Source: DATBVX01 sp963705495 (GTDB lineage: Bacteria; Pseudomonadota; Gammaproteobacteria; Steroidobacterales; Steroidobacteraceae). Taken from it: 64,000 bases of DNA. The translations under genes were made by a program, and so were the position numbers. Numbering within the stretch: position 1 is the first letter of the stretch; each line of letters opens with the position of its first letter. A model generated the notes under the pieces. It was given only the letters and a program-made list of their open reading frames with translations, was not told the DNA's origin and did no database searches. Shown piece by piece: positions 43,813 to 51,118 of the stretch. The stretch lies in the NCBI GenBank assembly GCA_963705495.1, contig CAVPJQ010000026.1, positions 23,980 through 87,979 on the forward strand, read 5' to 3'.

Positions 43813-45591
43813 GTGCCGCACCACGTCCCACTGATCGCAACGATCGCCGTCGGCCTGGCGGTAGCGTTCCTGCTCGGCTTCCTCGCAAGTCGTCTGCGCC
43901 TGCCGCCGATCATCGGCTACCTGCTGGCCGGCATCGCGGTCGGCCCGTTCACGCCGGGCTTCGTTGCCGACATGAATCTCGCCCCGCAGCTCGCGGAGCT
44001 CGGCGTGATCCTGCTGATGTTCGGCGTCGGGATGCACTTTTCCATCGGCGATCTCCTCGCGGTGCGGCGCATCGCGGTTCCGGGTGCGATCGCGCAGATC
44101 GTCGCCGCGACGGTGCTCGGCGCCGCGGTCGCAACGTCGTGGGGCTGGCCGCTGGTGAGCGGCATCGTGTTCGGCCTCGCTCTTTCCGTAGCGAGCACCG
44201 TGGTGCTGCTCAAGGCGCTCGAGCAGCGCGCCCTGCTCGACACTGTCAACGGTCACATCGCCGTGGGCTGGCTGGTGGTCGAGGATCTCGCCTCGGTCGT
44301 CACGCTGATCGCCCTGCCGGTGATCGCCACATCGCTGCACACCGAGAATGGCGCGCTGGGTTCGGTCGACTGGCTCGCAGTGGGCAAGGACCTCGGCATC
44401 GTGTTCGTCAAGATCGGCATCTTCTTTGCCGCCATTCACTTCATCGGTGTGCGCGCTGTTTCCGTGGCTGTTCGCGCGGGTCGCCGACGGCGGGTCGCGC
44501 GAGTTGATCACGCTGTTCGTGATCACGGTGGCTCTCGGCATCGCGTATGTCTCCGCGATCGGGTTCGGCGTGTCCTTCGCTCTTGGGGCGTTCTTTGCCG
44601 GCGTGATCATGAACGAATCGAAGCTCACCAGCCGCATCGCGACCGAAGCGGTGCCGCTCGAGAACGCGTTCTCGGTGCTGTTCTTCGTCTCGGTGGGGAT
44701 GCTGTTCGATCCCGCAATCGTCGTCGAACGTCCGCTGCAACTCGCGGCGGTCGTCGCCATCATCACGGTCGGCAAGTCGGTGGCGGCGTTTCTCATCGTG
44801 CTCGCATTTCGCTATCCGTTGAAGACGGCGTTGACGGTCTCCGCGAGCCTGGCGCAGATCGGCGAGTTTTCGTTCATCGTGGCGGCCGTTGGGGTGTCGC
44901 TCAAGTTGCTGCCCGCGGAAGGGCAGAACCTCATTCTCGCTGGCGCACTGCTCTCGATCACTCTCAATCCGCTGTTCTTCAAGCTGAGCGAGCCTCTCGG
45001 ACGAGCGCTGACGTCGATTGGACCGCTCGCGCGTGTGCTCGACGGGTTAGCCCGCGACCCCGGGACAGACGGCGACGCTGCGGCCGGCGATATTCAGCGA
45101 TCACGTCATTCTGGTGGGCTTCGGTCGGGTAGGAAGCGAGATCGGCCGTGTTCTGAAGGAACGCGGGATGCCGTTCGTCGTGATCGAGCAGAACCGTGAG
45201 CTCATCGAGCACTTGCGCGAGCAGGGCGATTCCGGTGGTGCGTGGCGACGCCTCGGTGGAGGCAATTCTCGCCCAGGCACACCCGGAGGTGGCAAGGATG
45301 CTGGTGGTCGCGATTCCGGACGCGTTCCAGGCGCGACGCATTCTCGAGCACGCGCGCGCCCGCAACGCGCGCCTGGATTCGGTTGTGCGCACTCACAGCG
45401 ATGCGGAAGCGCAATTCCTGCACGAGGCCGGCTTCGGCACTGTGTTGATGGCGGAGCGTGAGCTTGCGGATCAGATGTCGCTTTACGTGACGGACGCGCT
45501 CGCGCGAGGCCGCAGTCGCCAGCTGACGCGTTTGCGGCGTTGCGGTGTGCAGCTCAACTCGCGTCCGCGCGTGCACCGGATGGCCACTTGA
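43813..45591 (+). pseudogene. Kef-type monovalent cation:proton antiporter (CPA2) with three frame breaks
   Basis: Joined across three frames the product is a complete antiporter of about 592 residues. It has twelve or so membrane helices (P-P-I-I-G-Y-L-L-A-G-I, V-L-L-K-A-L, V-V-E-D-L) and a C-terminal Rossmann TrkA-N domain (H-V-I-L-V-G-F-G-R-V-G). Frame changes are needed at about 44456-44462 (an extra T), 45057-45064 (an extra C or G in CCCCGGG) and 45223-45228 (an extra G). Each is one added base, and the three restore the original frame. Protein matching resumes at once after each break, with no lost residues. Kef systems export potassium under electrophilic stress. The GTG start lies 42 bp after the tRNA terminator. 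Confidence 0.87.
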
Positions 45592-45664
45592 GTTAGATTC
45601 CTCCGCGCCCGTTCATCCCGTTCGCTGTTCTCATCCTAACAACTGATGCCTTCGGGGGTTTTGC

Positions 45665-46124
45665 ATGAACTGGAAACTCATCATCATTGGCGCAATTGCC
45701 TTCTACGCCGCCACGTGGGTGGTGTCCTTCGCCACCGGTCCGCTGATTCACAACGGAGTGTTGATGCCCGTCTACCTGGCGCATCCTCAGTTCTGGCGAC
45801 CGGAACTCAACGAAACGCCGCCGAACATGACGGCGCTGTTGCCCTACTGGATCACCACGGGCCTGATCGGCATCACTCATCATGGCCGGGATCTATGGTC
45901 AGGTGCGCTCGACCTTCACCGGAGCCGGCTGGCTGCGTGGCCTGAAGTATGGGTTCGTGTTGTTCCTGCTCAACTGCGCCTTCAGCCTGGCCCTGTCCGG
46001 CGTTTTCAATCTGCCGTCGACCATCTGGGTGTGGTGGGGAGTCGATTCCCTGGTCATGTATCTCGTCGGCGGTGCAGTGCTGGGCTGGGTCGCGGAAAAG
46101 GTCGCCCCGCAAGGCGCTCACTGA
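45665..46124 (+). pseudogene. Small polytopic membrane protein with one frame break
   Basis: The first frame (from M-N-W-K-L-I-I-I) gives two hydrophobic segments up to T-T-G-L-I-G-I. The second begins with L-I-M-A-G-I-Y-G-Q-V-R and carries two more helices, ending A-E-K-V-A-P-Q-G-A-H. They join if one base near 45874-45877 is removed, giving a 152-residue protein with four helices. I do not recognise its family. It lies between the antiporter and convergent rpiA. Confidence 0.72.
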
Positions 46125-46202
46125 TCACGTCTTTCACTGGCGAACCGGGAATGCCTGGAACTCGGGGTGCAGAGCGGTCTCGCGCTGTGCTCCGGGCTCC
46201 TC

Positions 46203-46856
46203 TCAGAGCTTCCTGACGCCGCCAGCGTGCCCGATCAGCAACACGTCCGCCGGCCGGCGCGCGAACAATCCTACCGTGACTACGCCGGGAATCTGGTTGA
46301 GCTCGGTCTCGAGTGCCGGCGGATCGAGAATCGTCAGGCCATGCACATCGAGGATCTGGTTGCCGTTGTCGGTGAGGAAGCGTTCACGCCACACCGGACG
46401 GCCGCCCATTCCCGCTAACTCTCGTGCAACGAAGCTGCGCGCCATCGGCACGACCTCGATCGGGAGGGGAAAGCGCCCGAGCACGTCCACCAGCTTGGAA
46501 TCATCGACGATACACACGAAACGTCGCGAGGCGGCCGCAATGATCTTTTCCCTCGTCAGCGCCCCACCGCCGCCCTTGATCAGATGGCGGTGCGAGGTCG
46601 CCTCATCGGCACCGTCGACGTAGAGCTCGAGCGAGCCGACCTCGTTGAGGTCGCGGACCTCGACCCCGGTGGCCTTCAGACGAGCGGTCGAGGCGTCCGA
46701 ACTCGATACGGCTCCCGCGATGCGTCCTCGTATGCCGGCGAGCGCATCGATGAAATGGTTGACCGTAGAACCGGTCCCGACACCAACCATCATGCCATCG
46801 GTAAGGTAGTCGAGCGCGGCGTGCGCAGCGCGCTTCTTGCGATCGTCAGGATGCAC
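46203..46856 (-). CDS. rpiA: Ribose-5-phosphate isomerase A
   Basis: From the GTG chosen the protein has 217 residues, close to E. coli RpiA (219). Blocks are V-G-V-G-T-G-S-T-V-N-H-F-I-D, S-S-S-D-A-S-T, D-G-A-D-E-A and K-G-G-G-G-A-L-T-R-E-K-I. It interconverts ribose and ribulose 5-phosphates. Upstream in-frame GTG and TTG codons exist, one within the hairpin at 46893-46926, but family alignment favours the V-H-P-D-D start. It pairs functionally with rpe in this window. Confidence 0.95.
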   Translation of the reverse strand: MHPDDRKKRAAHAALDYLTDGMMVGVGTGSTVNHFIDALAGIRGRIAGAVSSSDASTARLKATGVEVRDLNEVGSLELYVDGADEATSHRHLIKGGGGALTREKIIAAASRRFVCIVDDSKLVDVLGRFPLPIEVVPMARSFVARELAGMGGRPVWRERFLTDNGNQILDVHGLTILDPPALETELNQIPGVVTVGLFARRPADVLLIGHAGGVRKL

Positions 46857-46892
46857 CGGAGGCTGCAAAACAAGTGTTTTTCGAACTGCAGA

Positions 46893-46926
46893 GACGACTG
46901 TGCCCGCTTGCGCGGGCACAGTCGTC
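46893..46926. terminator. Fifteen-base-pair perfect hairpin, terminator-like
   Basis: Arms of 15 bases (46893-46907 and 46912-46926) enclose TTGC. The stem is very stable but neither strand has a T-tract after it. It lies between the lysine-rich mini-gene and rpiA, both on the minus strand, and could insulate rpiA or protect the short mRNA's 3' end. Confidence 0.5.
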
Positions 46927-47001
46927 GTATCTTGGATTCGAGAACGGGCGGCTGGCTGAATGTGTTCTCAGTTCCAACCGCCGTTCCGCATCCGAAGGGC
47001 C

Positions 47002-47064
47002 TTACTTTTTCTTCGCGGCCTTTCTCTTGGCCTTCTTCTTACCCTTCTTCGCTTTAGCTGCCAT
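47002..47064 (-). CDS. Twenty-residue Lys/Ala-rich peptide
   Basis: A short frame from ATG to TAA encodes 20 residues, of which 11 are Lys, 6 Ala and 1 Arg, like a histone-H1-type tail. Support beyond the frame is strong: an ACGGAG ribosome site with seven-base spacing, and a good promoter (47098-47125). It may bind nucleic acid. Similar tiny poly-basic proteins occur in Xanthomonas-type genomes, but I cannot name a family. Confidence 0.6.
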   Translation of the reverse strand: MAAKAKKGKKKAKRKAAKKK

Positions 47065-47097
47065 GGTTGATCTCCGTGTCGGGTTAGTCCGGGGTCG

Positions 47098-47125
47098 AGT
47101 ATATACACGAAATGAATATTGACAA
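47098..47125 (-). promoter_or_regulatory. Sigma-70-like promoter for the lysine-rich mini-gene
   Basis: On the minus strand TTGTCA (47125-47120) and TATACT (47103-47098) are spaced by 16 bp. Transcription would start near 47091, leaving a leader of about 27 bases before the mini-gene's ATG. Confidence 0.65.
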
Positions 47126-47205
47126 GCAAGAGCGCGTGTGAACTTTGTCGCTCGCTCGCATGATGCATGTCATCGCTGCGCGCGCGCTTCGATGAGCGCC
47201 GCGCC

Positions 47206-47667
47206 TCACTCGAGCGAGAGAATGAAGCTCCAGCTGCGTGTGCTCACCGGCATCACCGACAGACGCGAGCCGCGCTTGAGCAGCTCGAAGTCACTCAACT
47301 TCGCCCGCGCGTGCGTGCGCAACTCCTCGAGCGTGATCATTCGCTGCAAGCGTCGCACCAGGCGCACATCGACCATGTACCAGCGCGGTTTGGCGCGATC
47401 GCTGTCGGGATCGTAGTGATCGTCCTTTGGATCGAAGGCCGACGGGTCCGGATACGCCTCGCGCGTGACCTCGACGATTCCAACCACCGCGGGGACTTCG
47501 CAGCTCGAGTGATAGAAGAACGCCTGATCGCCCATCTTCATTTCACGCAGGAAATTGCGGGCCTGGAAGTTCCGCACGCCGTTCCAGGACGTGGTGGCGT
47601 CGCGCGCCTTGGCGAGATGCTCGATGCCGAATGAGCTGGGCTCGGATTTGAGCAGCCAATGGTTCAT
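47206..47667 (-). CDS. EVE domain protein
   Basis: The 153-residue protein opens M-N-H-W-L-L-K-S-E-P-S-S-F and contains W-N-G-V-R-N-F-Q-A-R-N-F and F-F-Y-H-S-S, the typical EVE (PUA-like) motifs. EVE domains are thought to read modified bases in RNA or DNA. The gene starts inside the fau stop (ATGA) and is read on the minus strand with it. Stand-alone EVE proteins next to fau are common in gammaproteobacteria. Confidence 0.94.
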   Translation of the reverse strand: MNHWLLKSEPSSFGIEHLAKARDATTSWNGVRNFQARNFLREMKMGDQAFFYHSSCEVPAVVGIVEVTREAYPDPSAFDPKDDHYDPDSDRAKPRWYMVDVRLVRRLQRMITLEELRTHARAKLSDFELLKRGSRLSVMPVSTRSWSFILSLE

Positions 47668-48272
47668 GAGTGGTTCCTGGTTTGACGCGGAAAGTGCACT
47701 ACACCCTCATCCGTGACGACAGCGGTCAAGGGAACGTCCCAATGATGGGATACGAGCTCGTCGACGCATTGCCACTGGTATGCGAGGCCGACGAGGCGCG
47801 GCTTCAACCATGTCGCTCTGCGCCGCAGGTACGCGAAGGCTCGATCGTAGTACCCGCCGCCGGTGCCGAGGCGCTCGCCGCGGGGGCCGAACGCTACGAT
47901 CGGCACAATGACGAGATCGAGGCGGCGGCCTGGTACCAGCGCATGCTGCCGCTGCGGTTCGGGGATGCCGACGCGGTTGTACCGCAGCGATTCGTTGAGC
48001 GCGGCAAACATCATGTCGCCACGCCGGGGTCGATCGATGACCGGCACGTACAGCTTACAAGCGCGTGCGCGTGCCAGCCCGATGACGGGCGCCGTGTCGA
48101 GCTCGCCGCGGACCGAGAGGTAGATGCCGACGCGCGATCCCGGTCGCAGAAGTCTCGATGAGGCGAGGGCCCGGCAAGCAGCCACTGAGGCTTCGTGACG
48201 CTTCTCTGCCGTCAGGGCACGGCGGCGCTGCCGCATGGCACGGCGAATCTGCTCGCGAAATGGATCCTTCAA
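47664..48272 (-). CDS. fau: 5-formyltetrahydrofolate cyclo-ligase
   Basis: The enzyme recycles 5-formyl-THF to 5,10-methenyl-THF. Motifs: R-Q-R-R-R-A-L-T near the start, Y-L-S-V-R-G-E-L-D-T and the ATP-binding R-L-G-T-G-G-G-Y-Y-D-R. The start is uncertain: this TTG gives 202 residues; a GTG at 48311 would overlap the 6S RNA end, and an ATG at 48236 gives a shorter form. In E. coli ssrS and ygfA (fau) are likewise adjacent, and processing of the joint transcript yields 6S RNA. Confidence 0.93.
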   Translation of the reverse strand: MKDPFREQIRRAMRQRRRALTAEKRHEASVAACRALASSRLLRPGSRVGIYLSVRGELDTAPVIGLARARACKLYVPVIDRPRRGDMMFAALNESLRYNRVGIPEPQRQHALVPGRRLDLVIVPIVAFGPRGERLGTGGGYYDRAFAYLRRRATWLKPRLVGLAYQWQCVDELVSHHWDVPLTAVVTDEGVVHFPRQTRNHS

Positions 48273-48303
48273 GAGAGGTCTGACGCGCTGCAGTGGAAGG
48301 GAT

Positions 48304-48494
48304 GGCGCCACCCGCCTGTGCCGTTAGTTACCGTTGCTCTCGAACCAGAGCAACAAGTGGGGCGACTGCGGACACTTAAGGCTTTCCGCACCGGGCGGAC
48401 GTGCACAATGCTGTCTGCAAGCCATGGCCCCAAGGGTTTCAAAATTAGGGTCGAGAGGTATTCCCGGTCCCTATCGAACACCGCAGGCGGCGCC
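48304..48494 (-). ncRNA. ssrS: 6S RNA
   Basis: About 191 bases between zapA and fau, the conserved location. The ends pair in a long closing stem (GGCGCCGCCTG at the 5' end with CAGGCGGGTGGCGCC at the 3' end). Inside are a 5' AATACCTCTCGACCC segment, the conserved CGTCCG ... GAAAGCCTTAA stretch, and a strong 3' hairpin (TTGCTCT with AGAGCAA). 6S RNA mimics an open promoter and holds sigma-70 RNA polymerase in stationary phase. Exact ends are estimated from the closing stem and the promoter. Confidence 0.88.
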
Positions 48495-48499
48495 AAACT

Positions 48500-48528
48500 T
48501 TTAAAAGAGCCCCGCGGGGGGCGGTCAA
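48500..48528 (-). promoter_or_regulatory. Promoter of 6S RNA, overlapping zapA terminator and stop
   Basis: TTGACC (48528-48523) and TTTAAA (48505-48500) are 17 bp apart and place the start at about 48493, matching the 6S 5' end. The spacer contains GCCCC-CCGC-GGGGC followed by TCTTTT, which could act as a weak terminator for zapA. The -35 box lies within the last zapA codons. Confidence 0.65.
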
Positions 48529-48836
48529 AGCTCGAACTGTTTTCCCTTGCCGAGGACCGAATCGACGCGCTCGGTCAGGCGCCGCAAACGAGCACCCAGC
48601 TCGCCGGAGACCGTTTGTTCGCGACCCTTCTTCAGCAACTCGTTGGCCATGTTGAGAGCCGCCATCACGGCGATGCGGTCGAGGCCCACGACCTTGCCGC
48701 TGTCGCGGATCTCGCGCATCTTAACACTGAGGTATTCGGCGGAATCGAGCAGATCCGCGCGCTCCTCGTGTCCGCAGGCGACAAAATATTCCTTCTCCAG
48801 TATCCGAACGCTGATGCGCGCCGGGTGTTCACTCAT
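48525..48836 (-). CDS. zapA: Cell division protein ZapA
   Basis: The 103-residue protein has the ZapA pattern V-R-I-L-E-K-E-Y, then C-G-H-E-E-R-A-D-L-L-D-S-A-E-Y-L, and a coiled-coil C-terminal half with A-L-N-M-A-N-E-L. ZapA crosslinks FtsZ filaments at the Z ring. Its ATG overlaps the stop of the ZapB-like gene upstream (ATGA). Confidence 0.96.
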   Translation of the reverse strand: MSEHPARISVRILEKEYFVACGHEERADLLDSAEYLSVKMREIRDSGKVVGLDRIAVMAALNMANELLKKGREQTVSGELGARLRRLTERVDSVLGKGKQFEL

Positions 48837-49066
48837 GTACCGTGCTCCATCGCCTTGAGGCGACCAATCATGGCTTCGACCCTGGCACGTACCTGCTCGT
48901 TCTTCTGCAGCAGCGTGGCCCGCTCCGCTGTGAGCGCATCCTGGCGCTGGCGCAAGGCGCGATTCTCGTCCTTCAGCTGGCCGACGGCGCTCACCAGGTC
49001 GTCGATGCGCTTTTCGAGTCGCTTCAGCTCGGAATCGACCGACGTCTTCGAAGCCGCATCATTCAT
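48833..49066 (-). CDS. ZapB-like coiled-coil protein (TIGR02449 type)
   Basis: The 77-residue protein is one long predicted coiled coil with heptads of Leu, Ile and Val between charged residues (L-K-R-L-E-K-R-I-D-D-L, then L-K-D-E-N-R-A-L-R). It is the small ORF commonly placed before zapA in gammaproteobacteria and is thought to work like ZapB. The ATG at M-N-D-A-A is preferred to a GTG six bases earlier. Confidence 0.88.
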   Translation of the reverse strand: MNDAASKTSVDSELKRLEKRIDDLVSAVGQLKDENRALRQRQDALTAERATLLQKNEQVRARVEAMIGRLKAMEHGT

Positions 49067-49135
49067 GCGCACAAATATAGAACCGTGGGTTCACGCGGGT
49101 CAATCGAATGACGGGTGCATTCTGTGAACTAAAGA

Positions 49136-49155
49136 GAAACTCTGTGCAGAGTTTC
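49136..49155. other. Operator-like palindrome between divergent zapB-like and ygfB genes
   Basis: Nine-base arms GAAACTCTG and CAGAGTTTC are separated by only TG, so a DNA-binding dimer site is more likely than an RNA hairpin. It lies 52 bp before ygfB and 70 bp from the divergent gene. No matching regulator is known. Confidence 0.45.
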
Positions 49156-49206
49156 CCTTGGGCGTGCGAGTGCTACCATTGAGGCCTTACCGGAGGAGCG
49201 CAGTTG

Positions 49207-49764
49207 ATGTTGAGCGTCGGGTTCCCGGAGCTCGAGGATACTCTCGCCGAGACGGGATCGCTCGCTGAGGCCGCCGAGGCACATGGAAGCCTGTGCGGGG
49301 CGCTGTGTGCACAGTCGCGATTCTCTCTCGAAAGCTGGCTGGACGAGCTGGTGAGGGATGCGGCGCAGGTGAATGCCTGGCGCGGTGTCTTCGAGACCGT
49401 GTACAGCGAAACGCGACAGGCGCTGGGTGGCGAAGCGATGCACTTCGAGCCGCTCCTGCCCGATGACGACCAGCCGTTGTCCGGTCGCACACTGGCGCTC
49501 GCCGCATGGTGCCAGGGGTTCCTGTACGGCCTCGGGACGAGTGGCGTGCATTCCGTCGCGGACCTTCCAGGCGACGTAGGTGAGATCGTGCAGGACCTCA
49601 CCGAGATCAGTCACGCGAGTTTCAGCACCGACGAGCCCACCGAGACCGACGAGCAGGCCTACGCGGAGCTGGTTGAATTCGTGCGGGTCGCAGTGCAGCT
49701 CATCTACGACGAGCTCGAGCCACAGCGCCATGCCGCCGAGCCCGAACCCCAGCGGCTGCACTGA
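49207..49764 (+). CDS. ygfB: UPF0149 family protein YgfB
   Basis: The 185-residue acidic helical protein matches YgfB: F-P-E-L-E-D-T-L near the start, H-G-S-L-C-G-A-L, then C-Q-G-F-L-Y-G-L-G and E-F-V-R-V-A-V-Q-L-I-Y-D-E-L. In Pseudomonas, YgfB modulates ampicillin resistance by repressing amidase expression. GGAGGAG precedes the ATG. It begins the ygfB-pepP-ubiH-ubiI run, the same order as in E. coli. Confidence 0.95.
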   Translation: MLSVGFPELEDTLAETGSLAEAAEAHGSLCGALCAQSRFSLESWLDELVRDAAQVNAWRGVFETVYSETRQALGGEAMHFEPLLPDDDQPLSGRTLALAAWCQGFLYGLGTSGVHSVADLPGDVGEIVQDLTEISHASFSTDEPTETDEQAYAELVEFVRVAVQLIYDELEPQRHAAEPEPQRLH

Positions 49765-49769
49765 GCTCT

Positions 49770-51077
49770 ATGCAGCGGGACGAATTCGCACGCCGGCGTC
49801 GGCAGTTGATGCGCATGATGGGCAAGGACGCCATCGCCATACTGCCCGCGGCGGCCGTGCGTCATCGTAACGGCGACGTCGAATACGCCTATCGGCAGGA
49901 CAGCGACTTCTTCTATCTCACCGGATTTCCCGAGCCGGAAGCGGTTGCGGTGCTCATTCCCGGACGCGCCCAGGCCGAGTACGTGCTGTTCGTGCGCGAT
50001 CGCGATCCGTCGCGGGAAGTCTGGGACGGCAGCCGGGCCGGACCCGATGGCGCAACGCGTCAGTTCGGCGCCGACGATTCATTCCCGATCGCCGACGTCG
50101 ATGAGATCCTCCCGGGCCTGCTCGAGCATCGCAGCCGCGTTTACTACGCCATGGGCGTGCATCACGACTTCGATCAGCGGGTCGTTGGATGGGTGAATAG
50201 CCTGCGGGCGCAGGTTCGACAGAGCGCGCAGACGCCGCACGAATTCATCGCACTCGATCACCTGTTACATGACATGAGACTTTTCAAGAGCCGCGGTGAG
50301 CTCGACACGATGCGCCGTGCCGCACAGATTGCCAGCCGTGCACACGTCCGCGCGATGCGCTTCTGCAAGCCGGGAGTGATGGAATACCAGGTCGAGGCCG
50401 AGATCATGCACGAGTTCCGTCGCAATCGCGCTGATACCTCGTACTTGCCGATCGTGGGCGCCGGGCGCAACACCTGCGTCCTGCACTACCGCGCCAATGA
50501 CTGTGAATTGAAGGACGGAGATCTGCTGCTGATCGACGCCGGCTGCGAGTACGACTGCTACGCCTCCGACATCACTCGCACCTTCCCCGTGAACGGTCGT
50601 TTCAGCCCGGAGCAGCGGGCAGTCTACGAAGTTGTGTTGCACGCGCAACGCGCGGCGATCGCCAAGATCCGTCCCGGCCATCACTGGAATGAGCCGCACG
50701 ATGCCGCCGTGCGGGCCATCACCCAGGGGTTGGTCAAACTCCGGCTGCTCAAGGGCAAGGTCCCCGCGCTGATTCGCAGCGAGGCGTATCGGCAGTACTT
50801 CATGCACCGGACCGGGCACTGGCTGGGCATGGACGTGCACGATGTCGGCGACTACAAGATCGACGGGCAGTGGCGCGTCTTTGAACCGGGCATGACGATG
50901 ACCGTGGAACCGGGAATCTACGTGCCCGGCGGCAGCAAGGGGGCTGCCCGACGCTGGTGGAACATCGGCGTGCGCATCGAAGACGACGTGGCGGTAACGC
51001 GAGATGGTTGCGAGGTGCTGACCCGGCAGCTCCCCAAGGATCCTGATGAGATCGAACGCCTGATGCAGGCGGCGTAG
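49770..51077 (+). CDS. pepP: Xaa-Pro aminopeptidase
   Basis: The 435-residue enzyme cleaves N-terminal residues next to proline. The N-terminal domain has Q-D-S-D-F-F-Y-L-T-G-F-P-E-P; the pita-bread domain carries the dimetal site: D-A-G-C-E-Y ... S-D-I-T-R-T-F, H-R-T-G-H-W-L-G, M-T-V-E-P-G-I-Y and V-R-I-E-D-D. All five ligands are present. It begins 5 bp after ygfB. Confidence 0.97.
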   Translation: MQRDEFARRRRQLMRMMGKDAIAILPAAAVRHRNGDVEYAYRQDSDFFYLTGFPEPEAVAVLIPGRAQAEYVLFVRDRDPSREVWDGSRAGPDGATRQFGADDSFPIADVDEILPGLLEHRSRVYYAMGVHHDFDQRVVGWVNSLRAQVRQSAQTPHEFIALDHLLHDMRLFKSRGELDTMRRAAQIASRAHVRAMRFCKPGVMEYQVEAEIMHEFRRNRADTSYLPIVGAGRNTCVLHYRANDCELKDGDLLLIDAGCEYDCYASDITRTFPVNGRFSPEQRAVYEVVLHAQRAAIAKIRPGHHWNEPHDAAVRAITQGLVKLRLLKGKVPALIRSEAYRQYFMHRTGHWLGMDVHDVGDYKIDGQWRVFEPGMTMTVEPGIYVPGGSKGAARRWWNIGVRIEDDVAVTRDGCEVLTRQLPKDPDEIERLMQAA

Positions 51078-51118
51078 GTTGCACTCAGAGCGACGGCGCA
51101 AGTCCTGCAGTAACGCTC

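Noticed and set aside
43813..45591. Programmed ribosomal frameshifting in the antiporter gene
   Set aside because: Three shifts of the same sign without slippery-site plus pseudoknot signals, next to two other broken genes, make sequence error or decay more likely.
48195..49127. Plus-strand frame across 6S RNA, zapA and the ZapB-like gene
   Set aside because: Crosses an RNA gene and two conserved minus-strand genes; no coding support.
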